The translations under genes and the position numbers were made by a program. A DNA stretch of 64,000 nucleotides, taken from Alnus glutinosa. Its lineage: Eukaryota; Streptophyta; Magnoliopsida; Fagales; Betulaceae. Below, piece by piece: positions 37,327-50,822 of this stretch (position 1 is its first letter; each line of letters starts with the position of its first letter). Below the pieces are notes generated by a model. The model had not been told where the DNA came from and made no database searches. It worked only from the letters and a program-made list of their open reading frames with translations. The stretch is taken from contig NC_084887.1 of assembly GCF_958979055.1 (NCBI RefSeq), positions 28,540,544 to 28,604,543 of the forward strand, read 5' to 3'.

Positions 37327-38465
37327 CAATTAGCATTAAGATTTTCTTCAGTACGAAGTTAGAATTATCCTATCACTTGGCAAAGAAAAAAAAAATATTC
37401 CGATTATTGAATTCGGAAAATTGCAAAAAGATGTGGAATGCTAAAAGGTGCATTACTATTACTTTTTCGTCCCAGTAAAATGGCAAGGTACGTAGGGTCC
37501 ATTTTGAATTTGCGATTTAAAAAGTTCAATTTTTTTAAAAATAACGATTTAAAAATACGTGATTTAAAAATGTTCTTTTTAAAACACAGTTAAGCATTTA
37601 GCAAAATCGCAGTTTGACCTTTAAAATCGTTGTTTAGCCTTTAAAATTGTTCATTTTCAAAAAAGTATCCACTTGCCTGCAATATGAAAAAAAAAAAAAA
37701 AAAAAAAGATAAAAAGATTTTCTATGTCTTTAAATTACAATTTTTTAAAAACACAATTCCAAACGATTCATTTTTTGCGATTTAATTTAAAATTGCACTT
37801 TTTGTCTACAAAATTGTAATGTCTAACGCACCCTTAAACTAGGATTGGGATCACGCCAATTAATTGATCAAATTGCTAACAATTTAAGCAATTATTATGA
37901 AAGAGCTCTTGTGAGACTTAACTGTCCAGATAGATAGCCGGACAATACAAAATTTATTTAGGCAATTGAATTACATATAGATTCTCTCACAATAACTATC
38001 AAAAGCAATTTGGGTGACTAATTGTTGTGAATCCCCGTCCGAAATGAATACAACTCCCAAAGTCCCAAGTCCTTTTTTTTTCTTTCACTTTTACCTCTTT
38101 AATTCCCAACTTCCATCAACGTCTTACCCTCGGCTACACTAGAGATTCGTCAGGGAAGGGAAAAAGTAAATAATGAGGATATATATAGCCTGAATCACGA
38201 GTCTTATATATTTGTTAAACGCGTGTAGTGTGTGAATATATGCATCCACAAAATTACCACAACAGTAGGCAGTTGGAGGCTCCAGTCAGGCAGTCATCCA
38301 TCTCCCCAGCTGCTTTTGTATATTTTCCTCTCTTCAAAAATTTGATTTTGTTATAATAATGTTACCCCAGCTGATTCTAAACATTATACAAAACTTTACA
38401 AGGGACTTGTGAAGGCAAACCAGATAGCAGAATTAGATTAAAATCCATCATATACACTGCATTAA

Positions 38466-40719
38466 TTAGGAGATCGATGCATTGGGGTTGGTGTTGGAAA
38501 TAAGTCGGACTTCATATACATCATTCCCACTCTTTCCTGCATGCACAATTAAGTTTATATTACTAATTAGGTTTGTGCTTTTCAGCCCTTTTAAGATTGT
38601 CATTTAAATACATGAAATGCTTACCAACTTCGGCTGTGATCCCCGGTCCGAAGAATGAAGCAAATTTTGCCTATAACTCATAATTGAAAATGAAGAAATT
38701 AGTATGCATTTATATTCTTGCATTAAGATTACAAACAAAATTATGAAGTGTTTATCATTAAATGATTTTCATGATTCACATATATACGCACACATAACAA
38801 CAACAAAAAAAAAAAAAAAATCCCGCAAGCTCATAGAATTATTTTACCTGTCTTTTCTCAAAATCTGACAACTGCAGAGCTTTGGCTTCAAACACCAGGA
38901 TTAAACAGTATTTACCATCTTCTGTGACCTAAGATATTGTAGAAAAATAAGGCAGCAGAAAGTGGGTACTAGTCATCACACACAGATACCGGCCAATCAA
39001 ACAAAAACATTATCTAGAAAAACTATCGGTAAGCAAGGCTCCTGTCAAACGACAAACAGTCTCGAACAACACGGTGCATAACAGATAGACGTGGAATAAG
39101 TTCTAGAGAAGCTAGTAGTTGAATACGCAAGAGATCGATATCAAAATTTGAGGACCTCTGACAACTGAAGGCTCAAGATTTCTATATAAATGCACAATGC
39201 CTAAATATAACTGGGCAAGCAAAGGTTGAAAAACCTTCTCTTGCGCATGATAGGAAAACTCATCTTGAAGTGTACAAGTTCCTAAACTGAAGAATAAATG
39301 CTAATGACTAAATAAGTAGCCACCAATGACATTGATTTAGTTCGACATTTTTGTGTATGGCAGAACATTCATAAGTTCTTACAAAATAAATAAGTAAATC
39401 AAGTCAAGGAAGCATACTTCTTCACGAATCGTTTGTAGAATAGGAGCACTCCTCCGTGGAATTCCTCCACCCTGTGAAATACAGCAGAAAAAACTGATGT
39501 CAAAGCATATCTACGGGTTAAGGACCAAGTAGAAAATCCGTGACACCCACACAACTACACAAGACACCAACCCACTTCGCCCACAAGCGTGCAAAGATTT
39601 TGACATATTCCCAGACACAGTTTATCCCACGTATAAAAGCATGAATAGTAGTCAAACATTCACTGGACAAAATATCTAATTACCAAGATATCCAAATTAA
39701 TGTGCCTCACCAAAATTATGATTTCTTAGTGGCCTCCACTTAAACTAAGGCTTTTATGCCACTTTTTATGTTTCATGTGCCTAATTAATTGGACACGCAA
39801 AAAAATGAAAATAACACTTATACTTCACATGAGTTCCTTTTTCCCCTTGCAAGTAAAAAGATTCCATTGCAGGGAAAAAGAAAACTAGAGCTTGGTCCCC
39901 ACTTCTTATATTTTATGAGTTAGTTTGGTAACTTTGGTCCCACTTAAACTAGAGTTTCCTCTAATGCTCATTCTATTTCATATCAGTTGCATCCCTAATA
40001 TTTCATCGAATACACAATTTTTCTTTAAATAAATGAAAAAGGCAAAAAGGGAAAAGAAAAAAAGAAGATGTACTACTTGAACAACATGTTCCTACTTAAA
40101 TTAGAGAATCTAAATTTCAATAAAAATAAAAAATAAAAAAAATCCAACAACAACAACAACAACAACAAAAGGTGAGACATTTCTACATAAACCAGGGTTT
40201 TCTTTTTTGCCTTATTTAATATTCTTTCAATAATATCATTATGAATGCAGACTTTCTTTTTCTTCAGGAAAATCTCCTTATATATTCTTTCTTTTTCTTT
40301 TTGTCTCTTTTGATAGCCAAGCTATCTGTAAAATTATAGTTGAATGTGAAAAGCAAAAATGCTCATTGATGTTAACCTGGCCAAACTGAACAGAAGAAAA
40401 AGAATAAAAGAAAAAGGAAAACCAATTTGATAACTTTCTCTCTTCTTCTTTTTTGTTGGATAAGTCAATTTGATAACTTTCACATGTATGTAAACTTTAG
40501 CTAGAATTTAATATATAACATCGAGGACACCTATTAAAATTTTGAGCAACTCATAACAATGTCTTCTTCAGTTTACGACCAAAAGTCATGCTTATGTGCT
40601 TCACGTGGACAAAAAATGATAGTAAAATAAAATACCCCAAACACAAGCACATTGTGCACATAAATAATGTACCTATAAATTAAGCACATCTTCTGCCATA
40701 TACTCTTTCATTTACATGC

Positions 40720-40761
<42 letters not shown>

Positions 40762-43700
40762 ACAAAACAATAAAAATGCTAAAGAGACATAAAAGGTTGC
40801 AACAACTCAAATCAGCAGGGCAAGTTGCTCCTTTTGAAGGCATTGTCCCTTTTGCAGGCAAGGGCAGATTCTGAGGTAGACCCCAGCACCAAAAGTCCCA
40901 CAGGATTAAAGTAGTGGCCAGATCCTTATTATATTTACAGACTGACAATTGAAGACATGGCACTGGGCCCCAGAGATTTGAAAAATATTACAAAAGTTCC
41001 AATAGCAAAAAAAAATAAAAAATTGTTTGTCCTCCCAATTATTACTCCCTAGATTTTACCAAGATGTTGTTGATGTTTTACTGTTAGATAGTGTTTTTAC
41101 ATGTGGCTCGGTATGGGGAAGCAATGGGGAAAATTCTTAGTGAGGGGTCATACTACATTGCTAGTAAACTCTTAATTGTTAAGAAACGGCAACCAGGTAC
41201 CATATAGAAGACGTGCACCTTTACAAAGATCCCGGTTTGGTTTAAATTGTATGATGCTCCTATTGGACTACCGTGGGATGAGAGACTAAGTTACATTGGC
41301 ATCAATATAGGGAACCCACTCTACCAGGAGTAGGGTCAATTTTGCTCACATCCGTGTTGAGATTGAAGCAGACCAGGAGATTCCTATATCCATGAAGCTG
41401 AACCTGGGTAATGGTAAAGTTGCTGAAGTTGGTGTTGAAATGCCACAGTGACCTCCCAAATGCGGAAGCTGCAAGTCCTTCGGGAATACTTCTTAAAAAA
41501 AGCTTTACAAATGCTAGTTTGCATCCAACAAGAGCAAAATAAGACCAACCTAAGCAAGAGTGGAGGGAAAATAAAGACAAGACAAATGCTAGACAATACT
41601 GAGTGGAAAAGAAAGCAGAAAGCAGTAGAGACAAATCCTACTGAGGTTGAGAGTTGAAAAAATACGATTTAGACCCCAAGTTGTAACAAAGAGTGAATAT
41701 GTTAATCTTTACAACAATGAAGATTAATAAAGTTATCAACTTTCAATCCAACCATCACAGATATCAATACCAAAATCAAGAAAGCAGTAAAAAAAATCAA
41801 CACAAAGAATTTGATAACGAAGTGAAAACCTTTTAAAGAAATCTTCAAAAATAAAACCACTCTGAAGGCCAGCCAACTCCAAAGGCATATATTATAGAAG
41901 ACTTAAGTTGCAAATTGTTCTATTTACAAAACCTTTGTAACTCTAAAGACCCAATCTCATAACCACAGTAAACGACATGTTCACCTCCCACCGCAATGAG
42001 TCCATAACCTCTAGTCTTCTTCTATATGGATCACATTCATTAACGAACCTCGTCCGCTCCAAAACCGGATTTCCGGTAGCTGCATTCTATTATGTGGCTT
42101 GATTTGGCAAAGAAGAAACTATGAGAAGTTTATAATCTGTTTAGGCTCAAGAACAACGATAAAACTTCTCTCACAACAAAGGAATAATGCTTCTCTTGAT
42201 GTATGGAAGTTGTGGTATGTGAGGCTTATATATGGGAGAAAACACAACTTTTTAGACTAAGTCAGCTAGAACTTTCACAATCTGCCGCAATTTCGTTTAA
42301 ACGAGATCTATAGTCTCACACTTTTGAACATGTGGCATTCGAACAAACTTCGAATGACATTCCGACCGAAGCATTATGTGATCCTCTCGTTTGAACAGAC
42401 ATCGAACGAATTTGCAAATGGAGCTGTCTGAAACTACTTTTGATCCTCTATTCCATCAGGATACAACCAGGACAGCAACCGAACCATTCTGGAACTTAGC
42501 ATAGAATCTTGTTCAAACAAAACTGATCTTGTTCCAATTTCTTTGTTTTTCACTCTTTCAGCTCCAAAAATGCATTGACTCAACCATAGACCAAAAACTT
42601 ACACCCAAAGATGTTTTGATACTGAGTTTGCTGACACTGAAAACCTGACGAGTAAAGACAGTGTAAAAGATGATAATAATCCTCAAACAAATGGTGGCAG
42701 TAGTAATATGTTTGATGTTCTATCTTCCTGCCAAGTGAAAGAGGGTTTGAGCTCTTCTGGACAGGTGGAATTTAAGCATTCTGGAAAAGATGTGTGTTCT
42801 CTGGAGGACAACAAAAGGAAAGATGGGGAAAGACTCTTTCAAAGGCACCAAAGTGGGACTGGAAGGGAAAGAATTGAGCAAACCTCCATAGTTTAACTAA
42901 ACTCTCAAGCTGTGAGAGTAATTGGGCTTGCTGAATGTACTTGTGTGCTTGAGCTGTTTTATTGTACTTTTTATTGTAGCTTGTGTTTTAGGAGAGCCTA
43001 ATCTCTAGGTTTGTGAGACAACTCCAGGTTGTTGGCCTCCCATGAATGAGGGGCAAGTTTCTACGATGCAAAAGGGATCAGGGACCCCACTGCTTGCGTT
43101 GAGCATTGTTGTATATATTTTTTTATTTTGCTTATAACATTACTTACCAAAGAAAAAAATAAACAATACAAAAATTCACCAATAGTATACAACAGGAAGA
43201 AAAGAAGAACAATTCGACCCATGAGGAGTATTTAACTACTCAAAAATCTCAATACTATATAAAGTAAGTATAATTCCAACCAACACGTTTACAAAATGCA
43301 TAAACAAACCATTGGTAAAGTGACCAAGAACAGATTTTCCACAGGGCATTAAACAAGCTGCAAACATAGATGTAGTCCAACTACAGATCGCTGGTTAACA
43401 ACCACCTGAACAAATGGCAGAACCATTCACTGGTGACAAAACCTTGGGTTAAAGGCCCGCTAAAAACTGACTATGTCTACAAACTTTCGTCATTTATGAT
43501 AATCATGCATTTTGTACTTGGTAGTGCCACACTTTTTATTATGGTTGCATCACTTCTAGAGCAGCTCTAGCTAACCAAACTAGCTTGAGCAATGATGTTC
43601 CTAACACCAAAAGTAGAACTTTTTAACAGATTTTATAGATCAAGGAGACAGAAGCCCAATAAAAAGGAGAAAAAAATATGCCATAGTTACTTCTCATTTT

Positions 43701-46700
43701 TCAAGTATTATAGACAATTAGTTCTCGACTGATATCAAGAGATCAAAGAATGTACATTGATAACATGACACTGTACTTGATCCATGATTTTTTGAGTCTT
43801 CTTACAATTCCAACTGAATGCTGGAAATTATGAAGCTCATATTTGGGAAACCTGCCCGCACACCCTTATTATCTAGTACAACATATTGACAGCAAATTTT
43901 GATATTTTTAAAGGGCTTTATGATATAGCTCAACTTCATGTTCCACATATGAATGCAACGTACTGTTCAAAATTTGAGGTTGCAAGTTATTCTCCATTTC
44001 TAGGCAAGGTTGCTTCAGATGTGACTCATCTTCTCATGAGAGGCTTCAGATCCTTATATTGAGATACAATCATTGCTTTCTCCCTCCTCTATCACATATA
44101 GGGCAATTGATTTTAAGTGCCCCAGAGCATTTACAGTTTTGTCTCAATTTGCTTTATTCATATTTAAAGCAGCCAGTCCAAATCAAGAAGTTTGTGAACA
44201 GCTATTTAAATGTGTTATCAAATGAAGCACTAGACAATAGTTTTCATATAATTTGTCTCTATATCTCACTTTTTACTGGAGCATGTGTGAGATGCTTCAT
44301 CAGATATTACCTAAAAATATGTCTTCTCATATGTCAAGGATGAGTAAGAGTAAAAGCAGGATTGACAACAGAACAGTACTCTTGATTCCTTTTTAAGGTT
44401 CAGGCAGGAAATGATCAAGGAGCTTGAAGCAACAGGAGAGAAAAATGGCCTTGGTAGTTTATCAATATGGAAATTTTCAAGGGTGAATAAGAAAAAGTTA
44501 TATGTACCAGGGGATTTTAAAATATTTTTACGTTGGCAAAGGATTAATCACAAACACAAATTGCGTAGTAAAAATGATATTAGAGAACATACTTGACCAT
44601 ACTGAAAAATCCGTTTCAATGCCTCATCCAAATGCTGCTCATCCCCATAGCGATATCTTATAACATCATTTCTGACCTATTAAATATTCAAAAAAGGCAA
44701 ACCATAGATAAAATTATTTGGGCAAGCTCAATCAGAATATAGTATAAATTTTCACTTTGGATACAAGTGACATATATCAAGTAATGACATGGAGTAATCA
44801 GTACAGACTCAAACATGTTTGACTATAAGGTTAGTACAAAATGGGACAAGTTAAGGCTTAGTAATGATGTGCTTGATGCAGATATACACCACAAGATCAT
44901 TAAAGACAGAAATTCACTGAAAATTGAGTGATCAAAGGGTCTCAAAGGGACATCATCTTGAAGCTTATGTTCAAAAAGACTATTTTCCCAAGATGACATA
45001 TTTTCACGCTTCTTATGTGCAAAAAAATCATTGTCATCAAGACCCTTATTCCTTTCTTTTTTTCTCATTCTCTTTTCAATTTTTTCTCAGTCAGCATCAA
45101 GACAACATGTTGGGGGTATATTCATTGCAATCGCCTTATATTCAAAAGATATAGAAATCACAAAACATGTGGCTTTGATATTCCACCCTCCCCAAAAAGA
45201 AAAATCAAAAACATGTTGCTATGAGTACATACAAGGAACAAAAGATTAAAAAGGGAAAAAAACAAATCAAGCTTTTAACTGTTGGAAATGTTCTTGACAT
45301 TATTCAATTCTGAAACTGAGAAAAGAACAGTTACAAGTTACAACAGATATAGGAGAACCTTGTGAGCAGCATTATTTGCTAAGATTCTGTATAAGCTAAG
45401 AAGAGTGAGCTGATTTAATTAAAGTACCTGCTTAAGGATTGGAGTGGCACATGTTTCTCTCAAGTTTAGAGCATCTGAGTAAGTCAAGCATGGGACTGGT
45501 TTCAGTTCCGCATACTGCAAAATGGTCAAAAGGCTATCTATGATGCAGACAGAAAGACACGTCAAGTGATTCTCATCACTATTAATTAAAAAATGTGCTG
45601 AAATTTTAATACATAAGAAATTATCATAACTTCATCCTTCAAAGGGATTCAAGCAGACTATATAGATTTTATTTTTTATTTTTCTTTGAGAGATATGTAG
45701 TTTTAACAATACAAATCAAGGTAATATCAAGTGGAGAAATTAAATTATGCAACATAAAAATGATCAAATCACTGTGGCTGCTACACTTTTTCCCCCTTTA
45801 CGTGGCAATTAAAACTGCACTTAGCATTTCTTATAGAACTTTGTTAAATAAATAAGGGAATCGAGAATGGCTTTTTGGTAAGTAGGAATGCAGAATGGCA
45901 TTTTGATCTATCCGGAGTTATGCCGAAAAAGTAACATTAAGATCATTGGCTGAAAATCAATGGTGGAACAAGATCCTAAATATATTACAATCCCCTTCCT
46001 GAAAAGTATCACCTTCAGCGTAGGATTATTAGTAACTGTTCAATGGCAGACCAATCCCACCTTTTTAATGTTGTTTCCTTCTAGAGTAAGTTACCAGTCC
46101 ATGTTTTGCAAGATTGGGTGCTCATACCCCATAAGGATTGTGGGCAGCAGCTCCAATTGAATTTTGGTAGGAACTTCTGTGTCTTTTTTTCTTTTTCTTT
46201 TTTTAGCCTCAAATACTAAAATTCAATCATGTTTTCAATGAGCCTTCGTGCACAGATATAAAATTCTAGGATGTCCTCATTGGTTTATAGGGCTAAAGAT
46301 ATAATACGCTTATCATTGATGTTCCCTAAATGAATTCCACAAGTTTCTCTAAGCTTTTTTTTTTTTTTTCAATGGCATTAAGAAGAGAAAGTAAAAGTTG
46401 AGTACTCTTATGAGAGTAGAACTTGATTTTGAACTATTCAGCAGCTAAAACGTAGCTGATATGCTATTTCTAACGGTCAAAGCAGTCAAATAGTTACATA
46501 TGCAATGACCATCCCAGGACCAAAAAAAAAATCAATTTACCTTGAGAGCCATGCCAATAATTGCAAGAGGGAAGCCATATGTTAGCATTATTGCTGACCA
46601 CTCAGATCCCGGGAGGATATTAAAGTAAGCCCCAAACCCATACCTATAGATTGCAAACAAACCAATACATAAATTCAGAGCAATCCACCTTCATATAGAA

Positions 46701-47237
46701 TGGCACTGAACGACTGTGTTATTAGAGTTTAAAAATGTTGTAAAAAAAAAAAAAAAACATGGTATTTCTCAAAGACTATATATAAATCACTCACGACAAG
46801 AGTGTAACCCCAACACCTAGGCCAATTGTTCCAAATGAAACCTGCAAACAATCAGTCACAAACCCTTATTAACTTTACAGTGATTGTGAAATAGTAATTC
46901 CACATTTATATAGACTTTGCAAACTCATCCACTTCAATACTAGGCGTGCCGGTACCTTAGCGAGCGAGAATTCGTCGTCGGTGGCGATGGTTTTGTCGGC
47001 GGGGGAGATTGAGGCGGGCGGGGTTGACTCGGCGGCGCGGAGGACGAAACGGTGCGTTATGGGAGAAATGGGTGTGGAGTGGGGGAGGAAGCGGCTTGCT
47101 CGTGTGAGGTGGAGACTAGGAGGTCGCGGTGGGCAGCTGGGATGGAGAGAGAGAAAGCAAAGGCGGTTGCAGAGAGTGAAGTGGTTGGTGTGGGAGCAGA
47201 GGATGGTTCCTCCTCTGGGCGCTGATATTGTTTTCAT
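38466..47237 (-). CDS. Chloroplast DUF2854 membrane protein (9 exons, 284 aa)
   Basis: Minus-strand exons: 47237-46956, 46841-46795, 46643-46541, 45514-45428, 44676-44593, 39471-39418, 38928-38848, 38670-38625 and 38536-38466, all GT-AG with consistent phase. Residues 1 to about 75 look like a plastid transit peptide (Ser/Arg/Pro-rich). Two hydrophobic segments follow: SFGTIGLGVGVTLLSYGFGA and AIMLTYGFPLAIIGMAL. Then comes a conserved soluble part with KPVPCLTYSDAL, VRNDVIRYRYGDEQHLDEAL, GGGIPRRSAPIL and ALQLSDFEKRQAKFASFFGP. I recognise this as the DUF2854 family shared by plants and cyanobacteria, presumably thylakoid or envelope. The exact function is unknown to me. Intron 5 (44592-39472) is 5.1 kb and holds LINE debris. 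No lesions seen. Confidence 0.88.
40721..40759. repeat. C39 homopolymer
   Basis: An uninterrupted run of about 39 C residues inside intron 5 of the DUF2854 gene. Such runs are uncommon and can form i-motif or G-quadruplex structures; they are also prone to sequencing-length error. Confidence 0.9.
41040..43150 (+). mobile_element. LINE ORF1 remnant in intron 5, interrupted
   Basis: Plus-strand fragments read PIGLPWDERLSYIGINIGNP, FAHIRVEIEADQEIPISMKL, NGKVAEVGVEMP, then PPKCGSCKSFGNTS. This order (DUF4283 end, then zinc knuckle) is typical of plant LINE ORF1. Stops and frame breaks abound. After about 41690 a different AT-rich block intervenes (possibly a nested LTR piece, unresolved). An ORF1-like Ser/Lys-rich frame resumes at about 42620-42896. 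Transcription relative to the host gene is antisense. Confidence 0.65.
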
Positions 47238-47404
47238 TTTGTCTCGCAGAGCAGTGCTTTGAGTCTCTCCGATAGACTAGAAAGGAGAGCATGTGGATAC
47301 AGTTTCAGGACCAGAAGCAGTTGGGCAGTTCTCTACCGCCAAATTCTAGATGACGTGTCCTCATGTTTTCTCCAATTTTTATATCCCTTTTAAAATATTT
47401 TTAA

Positions 47405-48092
47405 GGGATAATTGTACCGTTGGTCCCTGTGGTATACCATAATTATTTTTCACTCCCTATGGTTTAAAAAGTTCATGGGAGGTCCTCGTGATATGCAATC
47501 ATTACAAATCGATCTCTGGCGTCAAATTCTATTAAAATTTTTAACAGATTCCGTCAAATGCCACATGTCGCCAATAAGTTGGCGACAAGTGTCCACCGTA
47601 ATAAAAAAATATAAATTTTTTTAAAAAAATAAAAATACTTATTTTTAAAAAAAAAATTCAAAAAAAAAAAAGCTGAAGGGGTCAGCCACCCCTGGCCACT
47701 CGGGGTGGCCGCGCGCCACCCCAGAGTTGTCTGGGGGTGGCGTGCGGCCACCCCTAGTGGCCTGGAGATGGCCACCCCCTGTGGCTTGGGGGTGGCCGGC
47801 TCCTTCAGCTTTTTTTTTTTTTGTTTTTTTTTTTAAAAAGAATAAGTATTTTTATTTATTTTTTAATTAATTTATATATTTTTATTACGGTGGACACGTG
47901 TCGCCATCTTATTGGCGACACGTGTCGCTGACGTAGCATTTGACAGAATCTGTTAAAAATTTTAACAGAATTTGACGCCAGGGATCGATTTGTAATTATT
48001 GCATATCACGAGAACCTCCCATGAACTTTTTAAACCATATGGAGTAAAAAATAATTATGGTATACCACAGAGACTAACGATGCAATTATCCC
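47405..48092. mobile_element. Fold-back MULE-like element 1 (688 bp)
   Basis: Flanked by perfect 9-bp repeats TATTTTTAA (47396-47404 and 48093-48101). The termini GGGATAATTGTACCGTTGGT and GGGATAATTGCATCGTTAGT are inverted and extend for roughly 240 bases on each side, so nearly the whole element can fold back. The centre is GC-rich with GGGGTGGCC/GGCCACCCC words. No coding region is supported; the longer frames here are proline/glycine-rich artefacts of the repeats. Confidence 0.9.
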
Positions 48093-48148
48093 TATTTTTA
48101 AAAATAGTTTCTCTTCTTTGTTTTATTTCTTAATGACCCAAAAAAAAA

Positions 48149-49016
48149 GGAAAAATTGCACCGTTGGTCCCTGTGTTATGCCATAATTATTTTTCACTCC
48201 CTATGATTTAAAAAGTTCATGAGAGATCCATGTGGTATATAATAATTACAAATCGATCCCTGACGTCAAATTCTGTTAAATTTTTAACAGATTCCGTCAA
48301 ATGTCATATCAACGCCACGTGTCGTCATCTTATTGGTGACACGTGGCGCTGACATGTCCAATCTTAATAAAAAAATAAAAATTTATTAAAAAATAAATAA
48401 AAATACTTATTTTTTTAAAAAAATTAAAATTCAAAAACAAAAAAAAAAAAATGAAAAAACAAAAATGAAAAAGGGGGTGGCTTGGCCAATGGGGGTGGCG
48501 TGCGGCCACCCCCAGGCCATTGGGGGTGGCCTTCGGACCACCTTCGGCCACCCCAGTGGCCGGGGGTGTCCATCGGGACACCCCTAGAAGAACCCCCAAT
48601 GGCCTGGGGGTGGCCACGCGCCACCCCCAGCCACTCAGGGTGGCCATGCGCCATCCCCGGCGGCCTCTGGGGGTGGCCGCGCGCCACCCCCTTTCCCATT
48701 TTTGTTTTTTCTTTTTTTTTTTTGTTTTTTCTTTTTTGTTTTTTTTTTTAATTTTAATTTTTTTAAAAAATAAGTATTTTTATTTATTTTTTAATAAATT
48801 TTTATTTTTTTTGTTAAGATGGACACGTGTCGCTAATAAGATGGTGACACGTGTCGCCAATAAGATGGTGACACGTGTCGCTGACGTGTAGGGCTAACAG
48901 ATTCCGTCAAAATTGTGGACGGAAAATCGACATAGGGAGTAAAACGTAATTATTGCATACCACAAGGATCTCTCATGAACTTTTTAAACCACAGGGACCA
49001 ACGGTGCAATTTTTCC
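48149..49016. mobile_element. Fold-back MULE-like element 2 (868 bp)
   Basis: The termini GGAAAAATTGCACCGTTGGT are inverted at both ends. The same GGTGGCC-rich centre and CACGTGTCGC words occur as in element 1. The left flank is A9 and the right flank AAAAAATAA, so any TSD is partly obscured by A-runs. The right arm contains an extra copy of the ATAAGATGGTGACACGTGTC unit. Confidence 0.82.
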
Positions 49017-49113
49017 AAAAAATAAAAAATAAAAAAATCTCCACTGCAATGGAAGCACACTCATCAATTTAATCCCTCAATCGTTGCAAAAATTTCCGAT
49101 AGTCTTTTTGGAG

Positions 49114-49560
49114 TTGGCAATTTTTGACACAACCTGTGAACCCGACACAAAGATACAGTGTTTGAATTTGAACTAATCGAATTAGAATCATAATCAAGTC
49201 AACTCAATTATAATCGTGTCTAGAGAGTCAACCTGCGAGTTGACCCGCGAGCACAATTATAACACGGTTTGGCTGCCGCTTCTAATATTCTATATAATAC
49301 ATATGTTGGATCTTGGCTCTTGGCTCTTAAACACGGAAACACCTGAACCCGTTTGTCAACTCCATACTCCGTCCGTCTAGCACGACCCTTTAAGTAATTG
49401 GGTTCTTCGGGTTCGTGTCGTGGAACCCAATTCAAAATCAGATCATGTTCGGTTACATGTTTTAACCCGATTAATAATCGAGTCGGGTTTGTATTGGACC
49501 CAATTGTGTAAGCGAGTCAATTGGTCGACACGAACCCGACCCATTAACCCAAATTGCCAA
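49114..49560. mobile_element. Possible non-autonomous DNA element with GACCCG-type interior
   Basis: The ends are TTGGCAATTT (49114) and AAATTGCCAA (49551-49560). The interior contains AACCCGAC and GTCGGGTT words resembling the hAT-like element at 24694. No clear target-site duplication, so this is tentative. Confidence 0.45.
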
Positions 49561-50822
49561 GACTCTTTCACCGTCTTCCTCTATTCCTTTAGAAAGAAGT
49601 AAATGGGAAAAGAAAAAAAAAAAAAAAAAATTAAGAAATGTACAGGTAAAATAAATTTTTTCACTTCTTTACTTTTCTAAATATTTCAAAATTACATGGG
49701 AAAAAAAATTCAACCAACATATCAGAATTGGTCAAATGATATAGGGATGCAAATTTTGAAAGAGCAATAACATTTAGACTGCTATACAAGAATCATAAAA
49801 GCATAAGAATACGAGATGGTTGAAAGAATATATCAGATCAGTCTCATAATGCCACATTGTGCTCATATTTACAAGTACAGTTGGGAGCCTAAAACCCCCC
49901 ATAGTCAACAAATTTCTGTTTGGGAAAAAGGAAAAAGAGAAGAGACGATGTACAAATACGAAAGTGGGCATAACTTTCACTGGGAGGCATACATGCTGAT
50001 ACAACATTCCCGGATACAAAACATGATAGAAAACCACCATTGGTTCATATGGTCTATTCGCACTTCCCTTTAGATATACACATTTATATCTCCAAAAAAA
50101 TGGAAGCAAGAGAATGATCCAAAGTACAGCAGAAACTAAATCTCTCTTCTTAGCTGCCTGCTCCATAAAAAGAAAATTTGGTCAGTCTTTAGTCTTGACC
50201 TCTAAAGAGGTTTTTTGCATTTAAACAAAACTATCCCAATTTACAAGAAAAGCTCTCAAATCAACCTGTCCTAGAAAACTTCTCTAGAACAAACTGAAAC
50301 CAATATGCAGTTTCTAATAACAGCAACAATCATAGTGTAAATGATAATGATGATGACAGTCAAGTCCTTTTCCATGATGCAAGGTGTCTTGGAATATAGC
50401 TGGCATGAACATTCCCCACTAATTTTACCCACTGTCAATCGCTTGGGTTGGTAGCTGGCATTACAAAACCCAAATCAATAGTTTGGGTTGAGTTCCACAG
50501 AACAGCTCAAGTTTGTATGATCAAAGTTCAATCGGGCTACAAACAATATAGGCATCCAACACTCAATTCAAGCTCAACCAATAGGTTTTGAAACAATTGA
50601 AATCAGCTTTGGCTTACCTGAATCCAGTTCACTTCAACATTATACTGAACCTTTATAGCACAATTTCACAAACCCTTTAGGTTTTGATATTGCATTTACC
50701 TTAAGAAACTCACTTCCATTTGCAACCAAGTACCTGAAATAAACAATCACAAAAATAAAGAGGTTCTTGTAAAATTACCCCAAGTTCTAATATTTATAGG
50801 TGGCAAACTATCCAAGCACCAG
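49561..50822. other. Downstream region of the 50823 gene, no gene seen
   Basis: Includes an A-run at about 49612-49630. The segment from about 49770 to 50822 probably contains the 3' UTR of the minus-strand gene. A 130-codon minus frame here (49774-50166) has no recognisable domain and is not supported. Confidence 0.45.

Noticed and set aside
48330-48891. Pro/Gly/His-rich frames of about 90-120 codons
   Set aside because: They are translations of the GGTGGCC palindromic centre of a fold-back element and appear on both strands.
49774-50166. A 130-codon minus-strand frame starting MEQAAKKRDLVS
   Set aside because: No domain is recognisable; it lies in the likely 3' UTR of the zf-4CXXC gene and shows no splice or conservation signal.
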